DNA of 64,000 nucleotides from positions 620,001 to 684,000 of the forward strand of contig NZ_OOHJ01000022.1 in the NCBI RefSeq assembly GCF_900323885.1, read 5' to 3'. Shown piece after piece: positions 43,313 to 52,017 of the stretch. The notes under the pieces were generated by a model. The model saw only the letters and a program-made list of their open reading frames with translations, did not search any database and was not told the origin of the DNA. This stretch comes from [Actinomadura] parvosata subsp. kistnae (lineage in GTDB: Bacteria; Actinomycetota; Actinomycetes; Streptosporangiales; Streptosporangiaceae). The position numbers were made by a program, and so were the translations under genes. Position 1 is the stretch's first letter. Each line of letters starts with the position of its first letter.

Positions 43313-44452
43313 GTGGGCCGGCACTTCTTGCAGATCCCCGGGCCGACCAACGTTCCCGACCGGGTGCTGCGGGCCATCGCCCAGCCCACGATCGACCACC
43401 GGGGGCCCGCGTTCGCCCGGCTCGCGGGCGAGCTGCTCGAACGGCTGAAGACCGTGTTCAAGACCGCGGGGCCCGTCGTCGTCTACCCGTCGTCGGGCAC
43501 CGGCGCGTGGGAGGCCGCGCTGGTCAACACGCTGTCGCCGGGCGACAAGGTGGTGGCGTTCGGGACCGGGCACTTCTCCGCGCTGTGGTGCGGGATGGCC
43601 GAGCGGCTCGGGCTCGTCGTGGACGTCGTGCCGGGCGACTGGCGGCACGGCGCCGACCCGGACGCGCTGGCCGACCGGCTCACGCCCGACGTCGCCGCCG
43701 TCATGGTCGTGCACAACGAGACCTCCACCGGCGTCCGCAGCCCCGTCGCCGGGGTGCGCGCGGCCCTCGACCGGGCCGGGCATCCGGCGCTGCTGCTCGT
43801 GGACACGATCTCGTCGCTGGGCTCCATGGACTACCGCCACGACGAGTGGGGCGTGGACGTCACCGTCGGCTGCTCCCAGAAGGGGCTGATGCTGCCGCCC
43901 GGCATGGGGTTCAACGCCGTCAGCGAGAAGGCGCTGGCCCATCGGGGGCGGCTGCCCCGGTCGTACTGGGACTGGGAGCCGATCATCGCCGCCAACCGGC
44001 AGGGCTTCTTCCCCTACACCCCGCCCACCAACCTCCTGTACGGCCTGCGCGAGGCGCTGCTCATGCTGGAGGAGGAGGGCCTGGACGCGGTCTTCGCCCG
44101 GCACGACCGGCACGCCGAGGCCACCAGGCGGGCCGTGCGCGGCTGGGGGCTGGAGGTGCTCTGCGCCGACGAGCGCGCGCATTCCAGCTCGCTGACCGCC
44201 GTCCTCATGCCGGACGGGCACGACGCCGACGCGGCCAGGCGGCTCATGCTGGAGCGCTACGACCTGTCGCTCGGCACCGGGCTCGGCCGGCTCGCGGGCC
44301 GGGTCTTCCGCATCGGGCATCTCGGCCACTTCAACGACCTCATGCTCGCGGGCACGCTCAGCGGGGTCGAGATGGGGCTGGCGGCGGCCGGGGTGCCGAT
44401 CAAGGAGGGCGGGACGCGGGCCGCGCTGGCGTACCTGGAGGGGGCTCGGTGA
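43313..44452 (+). CDS. Serine-glyoxylate aminotransferase-like class V aminotransferase
   Basis: About 379 residues, PLP-dependent. VGRHFLQIPGPTNVPDRVLR opens the protein. VYPSSGTGAWEAALVNTLSP is the cofactor phosphate region, and the Schiff-base lysine lies in VTVGCSQKGLMLPPGMGF. The C-terminal RVFRIGHLGHFNDLMLAGTL is typical of serine-glyoxylate/alanine-glyoxylate aminotransferases (SgaA type). It would convert glyoxylate to glycine with serine, alanine or a similar donor. The start is uncertain: GTG 43313 gives the conserved start but sits 11 bases after GGAGG; GTG 43301 and 43280 are in frame. Its stop overlaps the dehydrogenase start (GTGA). Confidence 0.9.
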   Translation: MGRHFLQIPGPTNVPDRVLRAIAQPTIDHRGPAFARLAGELLERLKTVFKTAGPVVVYPSSGTGAWEAALVNTLSPGDKVVAFGTGHFSALWCGMAERLGLVVDVVPGDWRHGADPDALADRLTPDVAAVMVVHNETSTGVRSPVAGVRAALDRAGHPALLLVDTISSLGSMDYRHDEWGVDVTVGCSQKGLMLPPGMGFNAVSEKALAHRGRLPRSYWDWEPIIAANRQGFFPYTPPTNLLYGLREALLMLEEEGLDAVFARHDRHAEATRRAVRGWGLEVLCADERAHSSSLTAVLMPDGHDADAARRLMLERYDLSLGTGLGRLAGRVFRIGHLGHFNDLMLAGTLSGVEMGLAAAGVPIKEGGTRAALAYLEGAR

Positions 44453-47217
44453 GCCTCGCTCGCACGCTGGCTCCGTTGATCGCCGGCGACGTCCGGGACG
44501 ACCCCTACACCAGGCACCTGTACTCCTCCGACGCCAGCATGTACGCCATCGAGCCGCTGGCCGTCGCCTTCCCCCGCGACGCGGACGACGTCCAGGCCCT
44601 GGTGCTGGCGTGCGGCGAGCTGGGCGTGCCGGTGCTGCCGCGCGGCGCGGGCACCAGCCTGGCCGGCCAGACGGTCGGCGCGGCCGTGGTCGTGGACTTC
44701 TCCCGGCACATGAACCGCATCCTGGAGATCGACGGCAGGACCGCCCGCGTGCAGCCGGGCGTCGTCCAGGACCAGCTCAACCGGGCCGCCCGCAAGCACG
44801 GCCTGATGTTCGGCCCCGACACCTCCACCAGCAACCGGGCCACGATCGGCGGCATGATCGGCAACAACTCCGCCGGCAGCCACTCCGTCCTGTACGGCTC
44901 CACGATCGACCACGTGCGGGCGCTGCGCGTGGTGCTGGCCGACGCCACCACGCCCGACCTGGCCACCGACCCCCGGCTCAACGCGGGGGTGGCGGACATC
45001 CTGGACGGGCTGGACCTGTCCGGCTTCCCCCGCTTCTGGCGCCACTCCGGCGGCTACCGCCTCGACGCGGTCGCGCAAGGGGGCCTGACCAAGCTGATCG
45101 TCGGCTCAGAAGGCACCCTGGCCGTCGTCACCGAGGCCACGGTCGGGCTGGTGGACCTGCCGAAGGCCAAGGCCATCGCCGTCGGCCACTTCACCTCCAC
45201 CGCCGCCGCCATCGCCGCCACCGCCGACGCCCTCGCCTCCGACGCCGCCTCGGTCGAGCTGCTCGACAAGGCCATCCTCGACCTGTCCCGGCAGCGCGTG
45301 GACTACGCCGGGCTCGGCGGCATCCTGGAGGGCGACCCGGAGGCGCTGCTGTTCGTGGAGTTCTTCGGCGACAGCGCCGCCGAGGTGGCCGGCCGGGTGG
45401 ACGAGCTGGCCGCGCTCTGGAAGGCGAACGGCCACGGCTACCACACGCTGCGCGCCGTCACCGCCGGGCAGCAGGCCGCCGTGCTGAAGGTGCGCAAGGC
45501 CGGGCTCGGCCTGCTGATGGCCTCCAGCGTGGGCAGCCGCAGGCCGCTGGCGTTCGTCGAGGACACGGCCGTGCCGCCCGAGCGGCTGCTGCCGTACGTC
45601 GAGGAGTTCGCCGCGATCCTCGACCGGCACGGGCTGCGGGCCGGCTTCTACGGCCACTGCTCGGTCGGCTGCCTGCACGTACGCCCGTTCGTCGACCTGC
45701 GCGCCCCCGGCGAGATCGGCACGATGCGGGCCGTCGCCGAGGAGATCGCCGACCTCGCCGCCCGGCACGGCGGCGTGAACTCCAGCGAGCACGGCGACGG
45801 CCTGGCCCGCTCCGAGTTCAACCGGCGGCTGTTCGGCGAGCCGATCTACGAGGCGATGCGGCGGGTCAAGCAGCTCTTCGACCCGCACGGCCGGCTGAAC
45901 CCCGGCAAGATCGTGGACGCCCCGCCGATGACCGCGCACCTGCGCGACCCGGCCATGCCCGCGCCGCGACCGCTCGCCACCACCCTCTCCTTCGGCGATG
46001 GCGGCATGCACGCCGCCGCCGACCGGTGCATGAACGTCGGCGTGTGCCGCAAGGACGACTCCGGCGTCATGTGCCCGTCGTACATGGCCACCCGCGAGGA
46101 GGAGCACTCCACCCGCGGCCGGGCCAACGCCCTGGTCAAGGCCCTGTCGTCGCCGGACCCGCGGCGGGCGCTGGGCGACGAGCGGCTGCGCGGCATCCTC
46201 GACCTCTGCCTGGAGTGCAAGGCGTGCCAGTCGGAGTGCCCCCTCGGGGTGGACATGGCGGCCATGAAGAGCGAGTTCCTGCACCAGTACCAGCAGGTCC
46301 ACGGCGTGCCGCCGCGGGCGCGCGCGTTCGGCGCGATCAGGACGCTCAACCGGCTCGGCTCCGCCACCGCGCCGCTGTCGAACTGGCTGGCCGGCGCCGT
46401 GCGCGGCCCCCTCGGCCTGAGCCGGCGCCGCCCCCTGCCCCGCTTCCACCGCGACAACCTCCCCCGCTGGTTCGCCCGCCGCCCGCCGCGCCACTCGGGC
46501 AAGGACGTGATCCTGCTCGCCGACTCCTTCACGGCCTACACCGAGCCCGCGATCGGGCGCGCCGCCGTCGAGCTGCTGGAGCGCGCCGGCTACCGGGTCA
46601 GCCTGGCCGCCGAAGGCTGCTGCGGCCGCGCCGGCATCTCCAAGGGCCTGCTCGACCGCGCCCGCGCCATGGCCGCCGACCTGGTCACCCGCCTGTCCCG
46701 CACCAGCGCGCCGATCGTCGGCCTGGAGCCGTCCTGCCTGCTGACACTCAAGGACGAGTACGCCGCCCTGCTCCCCGGCGACCCGCGCGTCAAGGAGGTC
46801 GCGGCCCGCGCCCGGCTCATCCCCGAGCTGCTCACCGAGGCCATCGACGACGGCTCACTCACCCTCGGCGACGCGCTGCGCGGACGCGAGATCCTCCTGC
46901 ACGGCCACTGCCACGAGAAGGCCGTCACCGGCACCACCGCCACCCGCGAGCTGCTGTCCAGGATCCCCGGAGCCCGCGTGACGGAGCTCGACGCCGGCTG
47001 CTGCGGCATGGCCGGCTCGTTCGGGTTCGAGGCCGAGCACTACGACCTGTCCATGAAGATCGGCGCTCTCCGGCTCTTCCCGGCGATCGCCGCCTCCGCA
47101 CCCGACACGCTGCTCGCGGCCACGGGGGTCTCCTGCCGCCAGCAGATCGCCCACGGTGCGGGCCGCGCCGCCCGCCACCCGGTCGAGCTCATCCACTGGG
47201 CGGCCGGCCTGCCATAA
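44449..47217 (+). CDS. FAD-linked oxidase with Fe-S C-terminal half (glycolate oxidase/D-lactate dehydrogenase type)
   Basis: A 922-residue fusion. The FAD-binding domain (about 40-215) contains VPVLPRGAGTSLAGQTVG and ATIGGMIGNNSAGSHSVLYG. The FAD-oxidase C domain (about 220-490) contains GFYGHCSVGCLHVRPFVDLR. A ferredoxin-like part has CMNVGVCRKDDSGVMCPSY and LDLCLECKACQSECPLGVDM for two 4Fe-4S clusters. Two CCG domains follow (EGCCGRAGISKG and AGCCGMAGSFGFE). This is the GlcD+GlcF-type single chain, which oxidises a 2-hydroxy acid (glycolate or D-lactate) and passes electrons to the respiratory chain. Next to a glyoxylate aminotransferase, glycolate is the likelier substrate, but this is inferred. 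Confidence 0.92.
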   Translation: MSLARTLAPLIAGDVRDDPYTRHLYSSDASMYAIEPLAVAFPRDADDVQALVLACGELGVPVLPRGAGTSLAGQTVGAAVVVDFSRHMNRILEIDGRTARVQPGVVQDQLNRAARKHGLMFGPDTSTSNRATIGGMIGNNSAGSHSVLYGSTIDHVRALRVVLADATTPDLATDPRLNAGVADILDGLDLSGFPRFWRHSGGYRLDAVAQGGLTKLIVGSEGTLAVVTEATVGLVDLPKAKAIAVGHFTSTAAAIAATADALASDAASVELLDKAILDLSRQRVDYAGLGGILEGDPEALLFVEFFGDSAAEVAGRVDELAALWKANGHGYHTLRAVTAGQQAAVLKVRKAGLGLLMASSVGSRRPLAFVEDTAVPPERLLPYVEEFAAILDRHGLRAGFYGHCSVGCLHVRPFVDLRAPGEIGTMRAVAEEIADLAARHGGVNSSEHGDGLARSEFNRRLFGEPIYEAMRRVKQLFDPHGRLNPGKIVDAPPMTAHLRDPAMPAPRPLATTLSFGDGGMHAAADRCMNVGVCRKDDSGVMCPSYMATREEEHSTRGRANALVKALSSPDPRRALGDERLRGILDLCLECKACQSECPLGVDMAAMKSEFLHQYQQVHGVPPRARAFGAIRTLNRLGSATAPLSNWLAGAVRGPLGLSRRRPLPRFHRDNLPRWFARRPPRHSGKDVILLADSFTAYTEPAIGRAAVELLERAGYRVSLAAEGCCGRAGISKGLLDRARAMAADLVTRLSRTSAPIVGLEPSCLLTLKDEYAALLPGDPRVKEVAARARLIPELLTEAIDDGSLTLGDALRGREILLHGHCHEKAVTGTTATRELLSRIPGARVTELDAGCCGMAGSFGFEAEHYDLSMKIGALRLFPAIAASAPDTLLAATGVSCRQQIAHGAGRAARHPVELIHWAAGLP

Positions 47218-47243
47218 CGCCTCGGGGGAGATCGGAGTACGCA

Positions 47244-48584
47244 GTGTCAGCAGAGCTCCTGTCCATTCTCGCCCTCATCGCCATGTTCGTCGTCGCCACG
47301 ATCTTCCCCGTGAACCTCGGAGCCCTCGCCCTCGTCGGCGCCTTCCTCGTCGGCACCCTCGCCGCCGGCATGGACACCGACGCCATCCTCGACGCGTTCC
47401 CCGGCAGCCTGTTCGTGATCCTCGTCGGCGTGACGCTGCTGTTCGCGATCGCCACCAACAACGGGACCGTGGACTGGCTCGTCCGCGCCGCCGTGCACCT
47501 CGTACGAGGGCGGCTGGCCGCGATCCCCCTCGTCGTCTTCGCCGTCTCGGCGCTGCTGACGGCCGTGGGCGCGCCCGCGCCCGCCGTCGCGGCCATCCTC
47601 GCGCCGATCGCGTTCGGGTTCGCGGCCGACCACCGCATCCATCCCATGCTGATCGGGCTCATGGTCGCGCACGGGACGCAGGCGGGGGCGTTCTCACCGA
47701 TCAGCGTGCTGGGCGGCATCGTGAACGGGGTCGCCGCCGAATCCCACCTGCCCGGGAACGACCTCGTGCTGTTCGTGTCGAGCTTCGCCTTCAACGCCGC
47801 CGCGGCCGTGGCCGTCTTCTTCGTCTTCGGCGGGCGCGACCTCATCCGCCGCGGCACCGTCCCCGCTCCTTCGGACGAGACCGCGACCGGCTCAGGCACT
47901 CCGCCCGTCACTGGGACCGTCGCTGGGACCGGCTCTGGGGGCGCGGTCGTCACGCAGCAGGCCACCCCCGCGACCGGGCTGAAGCTAACCCCGCACCAGG
48001 CCCTCACCCTGACCGGCATCCTCGTGCTCTGCCTGGCCGTCCTGGCGCTCAAGCTGGACGTCGGCCTGACCGCCGTCACCGTGGCCGTCGTCCTCATGCT
48101 CACCTCCCCCAGGTCCGACAAGGGCGCCGTGGAGCGGGTCGCCTGGCCGACCGTGCTGCTGATCTGCGGCGTCGTCACGTACGTGGGCGTGCTCCAGGAG
48201 ATCGGCACTGTGGACTACGTCGGCTCGGCCGTGGCCGCGATAGGCATCCCGCTGCTGGTGGCGCTGCTCATCTGCTACGTGGGCGGCGTCGTGTCCGCGT
48301 TCGCCTCGACCGTGGGCATCCTCGGCGCGCTGGTGCCGCTGGCCGTACCGCTGCTGTCGCAGGGCACGCTCGGGCCGGTCGCGATGATCGCGGCGCTGTC
48401 GGTGTCGTCGGCGATCGTGGACGTCAGCCCGTTCTCCACCACCGGCGCGCTGCTGGTGGCCAACGTCAGGGGCATGCACCGCGACGACTTCTACCGCCGG
48501 CTGCTGGCCTACGGCGGCGTGATCGTCCTCGTGGGCCCCCTGGCCGCCTGGGCCGTCCTGGTCGTGCCCGGCTGGCTCGGCTAG
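47244..48584 (+). CDS. SLC13/MatC-like anion permease
   Basis: A 446-residue membrane protein with ~11-12 helices in two halves separated by a Gly/Thr/Pro-rich loop (about residues 215-245). Features are LDAFPGSLFVILVGVTLLFA, VGAPAPAVAAILAPIAFGFA and, in the second half, ALSVSSAIVDVSPFSTTGAL; the paired re-entrant SxxxxxxPxSTxG-type segments occur in the ion-transporter superfamily (DASS, CitM, MatC). GTG at 47244 follows GGGGGAGA. The cargo is probably a carboxylate used or made by the two enzymes upstream (glycolate, glyoxylate, malonate-like), an inference from operon position. Confidence 0.85.
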   Translation: MSAELLSILALIAMFVVATIFPVNLGALALVGAFLVGTLAAGMDTDAILDAFPGSLFVILVGVTLLFAIATNNGTVDWLVRAAVHLVRGRLAAIPLVVFAVSALLTAVGAPAPAVAAILAPIAFGFAADHRIHPMLIGLMVAHGTQAGAFSPISVLGGIVNGVAAESHLPGNDLVLFVSSFAFNAAAAVAVFFVFGGRDLIRRGTVPAPSDETATGSGTPPVTGTVAGTGSGGAVVTQQATPATGLKLTPHQALTLTGILVLCLAVLALKLDVGLTAVTVAVVLMLTSPRSDKGAVERVAWPTVLLICGVVTYVGVLQEIGTVDYVGSAVAAIGIPLLVALLICYVGGVVSAFASTVGILGALVPLAVPLLSQGTLGPVAMIAALSVSSAIVDVSPFSTTGALLVANVRGMHRDDFYRRLLAYGGVIVLVGPLAAWAVLVVPGWLG

Positions 48585-48615
48585 CCGTCTCGTGCCCGGC
48601 CGGCTCGGCCAGCCG
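48562..48615. repeat. 28-base imperfect tandem duplication across the permease stop codon
   Basis: TCGTGCCCGGCTGGCTCGGC at 48562 is repeated as TCGTGCCCGGCCGGCTCGGC at 48590. The duplication copies the last codons and stop region of the permease gene into the spacer. Confidence 0.6.
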
Positions 48616-48688
48616 CCGCGCCGATACTCATCCGTGATCGCCTGCCGCGAGGATTCTCCTGCGTCCCGACAACAGCAGAGGAATCTTC

Positions 48689-49537
48689 ATGATCAGACGA
48701 CTCACGGCCACGCTGCTCGCCGCGAGCCTGGCCGCCGCCGCACTCACCGGCGGCCAGGCGGCGCACGCCGCCGCCGCCCCGGCCGACCCGGTCAAGAGCC
48801 TGCGCGCGCAGTTCGTGGAGGGCCGCGGCGTGCTGGTCACCGAGACCAGCCGCAGCAAGCTCCCCGGGGACGCGCGGACGGCCCCGACCAGGACCACCGG
48901 CACGATCGCCTTCGGCAGGCACGGGGTCGTGGGCGCCGATCTCACCTCGAAGTATCCGCCCTCCCCCGAATTAGGGGACGAGTTGCAGGAGATCGAGCTC
49001 GGCCGCACCACCTACGTGCGCGGCTTCTGGTGGGGGCCCCTGCCCGAGGGCAAGAAGTGGATCCTGTTCAACGGCAAGGACTCGTTCTGGGGGCAGGCGC
49101 ACCAGCGGGCCGACCAGGTGATCGACGTCTTCGACCCCAGAACCCTGCGCCTGCTGCTCGCCAAGGCCACCGTTCGCAAGGGCGGCGAGTACCGCGGCGT
49201 CGTGACCAGCAAGGAGCTGTACAAGAAGAGCGAGCTCATGTTCGTGGAGTTCCCCAAGGTCTCCTACCGCCTCTTCCTCGACCGGAACCGGCTGCCGATC
49301 CGCCTCGTCACGGAGTACCAGTACACGAGCGTCGGCTACGACAAGGACGGCAACAAGATCAAGGACTCCTACCACCCGCTGGTCGACACGCGATACTCCG
49401 GCTACGGCACCATGGTCGCGATCGCGCCGCCGCCGGCCGACGAGGTCGTCGACTTCGACGACCTGGAGATGCCGTCCGGCGAGCAGAGCGACGACGAGCC
49501 GCTCACCCTGGACCGCAACTCCATCAGCGCTCGGTGA
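48689..49537 (+). CDS. Secreted hypothetical protein
   Basis: A 282-residue exported protein. The Sec signal is MIRRLTATLLAASLAAAALTGGQAAHA, probably cut after AHA. The mature part (VKSLRAQFVEGRGVLVTETS, TGTIAFGRHGVVGADLTSKY, TYVRGFWWGPLPEGKKWILF) has the look of the LppX/LprG-like or LolA-like beta-sheet proteins that bind lipids or sense the envelope, but identity is too low to assign by eye. Its end overlaps the convergent small gene by 14 bases. Start ATG 48689 is supported by the signal peptide. Confidence 0.7.
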   Translation: MIRRLTATLLAASLAAAALTGGQAAHAAAAPADPVKSLRAQFVEGRGVLVTETSRSKLPGDARTAPTRTTGTIAFGRHGVVGADLTSKYPPSPELGDELQEIELGRTTYVRGFWWGPLPEGKKWILFNGKDSFWGQAHQRADQVIDVFDPRTLRLLLAKATVRKGGEYRGVVTSKELYKKSELMFVEFPKVSYRLFLDRNRLPIRLVTEYQYTSVGYDKDGNKIKDSYHPLVDTRYSGYGTMVAIAPPPADEVVDFDDLEMPSGEQSDDEPLTLDRNSISAR

Positions 49538-49940
49538 TGTGCTGATCCCGGCCCGCCTGGTAGATCCGGCCGTGCCCGCTCGCCTTCGCCTCCATCACCA
49601 CGGAGACGGGGCCGGGCTGCCCGGCCGGGGCCAGCGCGGGCCGCAACACCTCGTCCAGCACCCGCTGGATCTCCACGGCCAGCGCCGGGTCCGCGCGCAG
49701 CAGGGCCTGCAACCTGATCTGCCACGCCCCGGCCAGCGCCCGCTCGGTGTCGTCGTCGCCGTCCGCACGGGCCTCCAGCACCTGGCCGCGTACGCTCTCC
49801 AGCTCCGCCCCGACGGCCTCGACCTCGGCCGGACGGGCCCGCCGCCACAGCGCCACCACGCCGTCGCGGGCCCCCTGCCAGGCGTCGGTGGCCATCGCGG
49901 CCACCACGGCGGTGCCCGCCGCCAGCACGATCGGATCCAT
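49524..49940 (-). CDS. Hypothetical protein with C-terminal QAGRDQHI motif
   Basis: A 138-residue protein. It has an N-terminal hydrophobic segment (MDPIVLAAGTAVVAAMATDA), a charged helical middle and a Gly/Pro break before the ending SGHGRIYQAGRDQHITE. This ending is a motif I know from actinobacterial small proteins and from N-termini of NB-ARC/NACHT proteins. It resembles the RHIM-like amyloid signalling motifs (Q-x-G-x-x). Proteins of this layout are usually called hypothetical. ATG at 49940 lies behind GGGAGG. Whether it takes part in signalling or defence is an open question. Confidence 0.65.
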   Translation of the reverse strand: MDPIVLAAGTAVVAAMATDAWQGARDGVVALWRRARPAEVEAVGAELESVRGQVLEARADGDDDTERALAGAWQIRLQALLRADPALAVEIQRVLDEVLRPALAPAGQPGPVSVVMEAKASGHGRIYQAGRDQHITER

Positions 49941-50071
49941 GCGCCCTCCCGGAAACGTCTCCCCGCGTTCACCGTAGAACGCGAACGGCCCGGCCGCCGC
50001 CCCTATCGCCGAGGCCGCGACGGAGGTTTCATCGAAGGCACACCCCCGTCCGCCTGCCTCCGGAGGAGACC

Positions 50072-50383
50072 ATGGCTTACCAGCTCATCGTGCTCTACAA
50101 CCAGCCGGACAGCGCCGAGGCGTTCGACAAGCACTACGACGAGACGCACGCCCCCATCGCGGCCCGCATGCCGGGCGTGCGCTCCTACACCACCATGCGG
50201 CCCGCCCCCACCGGCGGCGAGCAGCCCCCGTACCACCTGGTCGCCGTCCTGACGTTCGACGACCAGCGGGCGTTCGAGGCCGCCGCGGCGAGCGAGGAGG
50301 GCAAGGCGGCGGTCGCCGACCTGGCGAACTTCGCCGGCAAGGGCGTCACCCTGCTCACCGGCCCCGCCGGCACGATGGTGTGA
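50072..50383 (+). CDS. EthD family protein
   Basis: A 103-residue ferredoxin-like dimeric alpha/beta-barrel protein. MAYQLIVLYNQPDSAEAFDK and HYDETHAPIAARMPGVRSYT form the EthD signature (F-x-x-x-Y-x-x-x-H-x-P). Family members are linked to ethyl-tert-butyl-ether degradation and to polyketide-modifying or monooxygenase-like reactions. No partner gene is adjacent. ATG at 50072 follows GGAGGAGA. Function here unknown. Confidence 0.88.
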   Translation: MAYQLIVLYNQPDSAEAFDKHYDETHAPIAARMPGVRSYTTMRPAPTGGEQPPYHLVAVLTFDDQRAFEAAAASEEGKAAVADLANFAGKGVTLLTGPAGTMV

Positions 50384-50500
50384 ACAACACTGGGCGGACC
50401 ACCCGGCACGCGACCCGCCGCTGCCCCTGCGTCGGCACCCCGGCGGCCGGCAGGATCAGCTCGCGGATCTCCCCGCCACCACAACGGGCGATCCGCCCAG

Positions 50501-50554
50501 CCCGCACCCGCACCCACACCCACACCCACACCCACACCCACACCCACACCCACC
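50501..50554 (+). repeat. Hexanucleotide microsatellite (CCCACA)n
   Basis: Nine 6-base units: two CCCGCA, six CCCACA and one CCCACC. They lie in the 357-base gap between the EthD gene (ends 50383) and the HTH protein (starts 50741). I see no gene in that gap. Slippage would change its length by 6 bases at a time. Confidence 0.85.
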
Positions 50555-50740
50555 GGCAGGATCCAGCACATCAACCGTCTTCAGGTCGGATGACGCGACC
50601 CAGCGGCCACGATCCGGCGAGCGTGCCATCATCCTGGTGACGGATTGTTCGCACCCGAGGCGGCTTTGGTAACCTCCTTGGGTCTTGGTGGGGTGCGGCG
50701 GACAGCGCCGCACGGTGCGGCCGACCGAAGCAGAGGTGGG

Positions 50741-51952
50741 ATGGCGGAGTCGCCCGGATCGCAGGACGAGAACACGGGGGCGCGGCGCGGCCGCCGCCCC
50801 GTCCGCCCCGACCCGGCCTCCGGCCCCGTCGCCCTCTTCGCCCACCGGCTGTGGGAGCTCAAGGAACGCGCGGGCGACCCGTCCTTCGCCGACATGTCCT
50901 CCCGCCTCGGCGCCGCCGCCTCCAAGTCCTCCCTGGCCGCCGCCGCCCGCGGCAACACACTCCCAAGCTGGGAGACGACGTGGGAGTTCGTCCGCGTCCT
51001 AGCCGTGGACCGCCTGGGCCAAGACGCCAACGAGGCAAGACGCGAATGGCGCACCCACTGGGAGCAAGCCTCCCGCACCACCACCAGCGCCGCGACCGTT
51101 GACCAGGCAGCCAACGCTGCGGGAACTGCGGACCAGAACCCCACAGACACCCCAGAGGAGAAGCCCTCAAGCAACACACCGTCCGAGCAGCCGCCGGACA
51201 CCCCACCCAGCGCCCACCCCGCGAGCAGCACAACGGGCGCAAGCAACGCGGCGGGCGTCGGCGCCGCAGACAGCACGGCAGGGGCGGGCGGCACGACCGA
51301 CGCCCGGTCCGCGGGCAGCACGGCAGGCGCCGGACCCGCGGGCGACACAGCAGGCGCGGGCAAGGCGGCGGGCACACGCAGCGCAGCCGACGCAAGCAAC
51401 GCGGCGGGCACAGGTAGCGAGGCGGGCGCAGGAGAGGGAGAAGCCGCTGCGGCGGGTGCGCCGCGATCCCGCCGGCGTACCCGCCGGAACGCCGTCCTGG
51501 CCGGGGCCTGTGCCGTGCTGGGCGCGGGTGCCATCCTGATCGGCTGGGTCCTCCCGCACGTCGTGGACGACACGAGCACCGAGCCCACCACCCACCCCAC
51601 CCAACCGGCCACCCCGTACGACGACTCGGTCTTCGAGAAGGACGTGACCTACCCGGACGGCTCCGTGGTACGGCCGGGTGAGTCGTTCGACAAGACGTGG
51701 CGGATCCGCAACTCGGGCAACGTCCCCTGGCAGGACCGCTACCTCACCCGCATGAACGACACTCCGTGCAAGGCCCCGAAGCGGGTGGGGATCGGCCCGG
51801 TGGTGCCGGGCGAGTCGATCGACATCACGGTACGCGTCCGCGCCTCCGACTCCCCGGGCCGCTGCAAGATCTTCTGGAAGATGACCGACGCGCACGGCGC
51901 CCCGCTCCTGGCCGCCAAGAAGCCCATCTTCCTCGACGTCACGGTGGCCTGA
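50741..51952 (+). CDS. HTH - low-complexity - TM - NBR1-type Ig-like domain protein
   Basis: A 403-residue multi-part protein. Residues ~25-110 form a helical HTH-like domain (VALFAHRLWELKERAGDPSF, then SSLAAAARGNTLPSWETTWE) of the kind found at the start of many actinobacterial proteins. A ~130-residue Ala/Gly/Thr/Ser linker follows (AGSTAGAGPAGDTAGAGKA), then a basic stop-transfer (RSRRRTRRN) and a TM helix (AVLAGACAVLGAGAILIGWV). The exterior domain (about 300-403) reads FDKTWRIRNSGNVPWQDRYL and matches the NBR1-like Ig fold (W-x-N-x-G-x-x-x-W). The combination implies a membrane-anchored protein with a DNA- or protein-binding face inside. ATG 50741 follows AGAGGTGGG. Confidence 0.85.
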   Translation: MAESPGSQDENTGARRGRRPVRPDPASGPVALFAHRLWELKERAGDPSFADMSSRLGAAASKSSLAAAARGNTLPSWETTWEFVRVLAVDRLGQDANEARREWRTHWEQASRTTTSAATVDQAANAAGTADQNPTDTPEEKPSSNTPSEQPPDTPPSAHPASSTTGASNAAGVGAADSTAGAGGTTDARSAGSTAGAGPAGDTAGAGKAAGTRSAADASNAAGTGSEAGAGEGEAAAAGAPRSRRRTRRNAVLAGACAVLGAGAILIGWVLPHVVDDTSTEPTTHPTQPATPYDDSVFEKDVTYPDGSVVRPGESFDKTWRIRNSGNVPWQDRYLTRMNDTPCKAPKRVGIGPVVPGESIDITVRVRASDSPGRCKIFWKMTDAHGAPLLAAKKPIFLDVTVA

Positions 51953-51967
51953 GCCGTCGGGCCCGAG

Positions 51968-52007
51968 TGCCTGCCGCGGGCATCAGAGCGGCGGCCCGCG
52001 GCAGGCA
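51968..52007. terminator. Bidirectional hairpin between convergent genes
   Basis: TGCCTGCCGCGGGC (51968-51981) pairs perfectly over 14 bp with GCCCGCGGCAGGCA (51994-52007) around a 12-base loop, between the stop codons of the HTH-Ig gene and the ABC exporter gene. Confidence 0.65.
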
Positions 52008-52017
52008 GCACGGCGGG

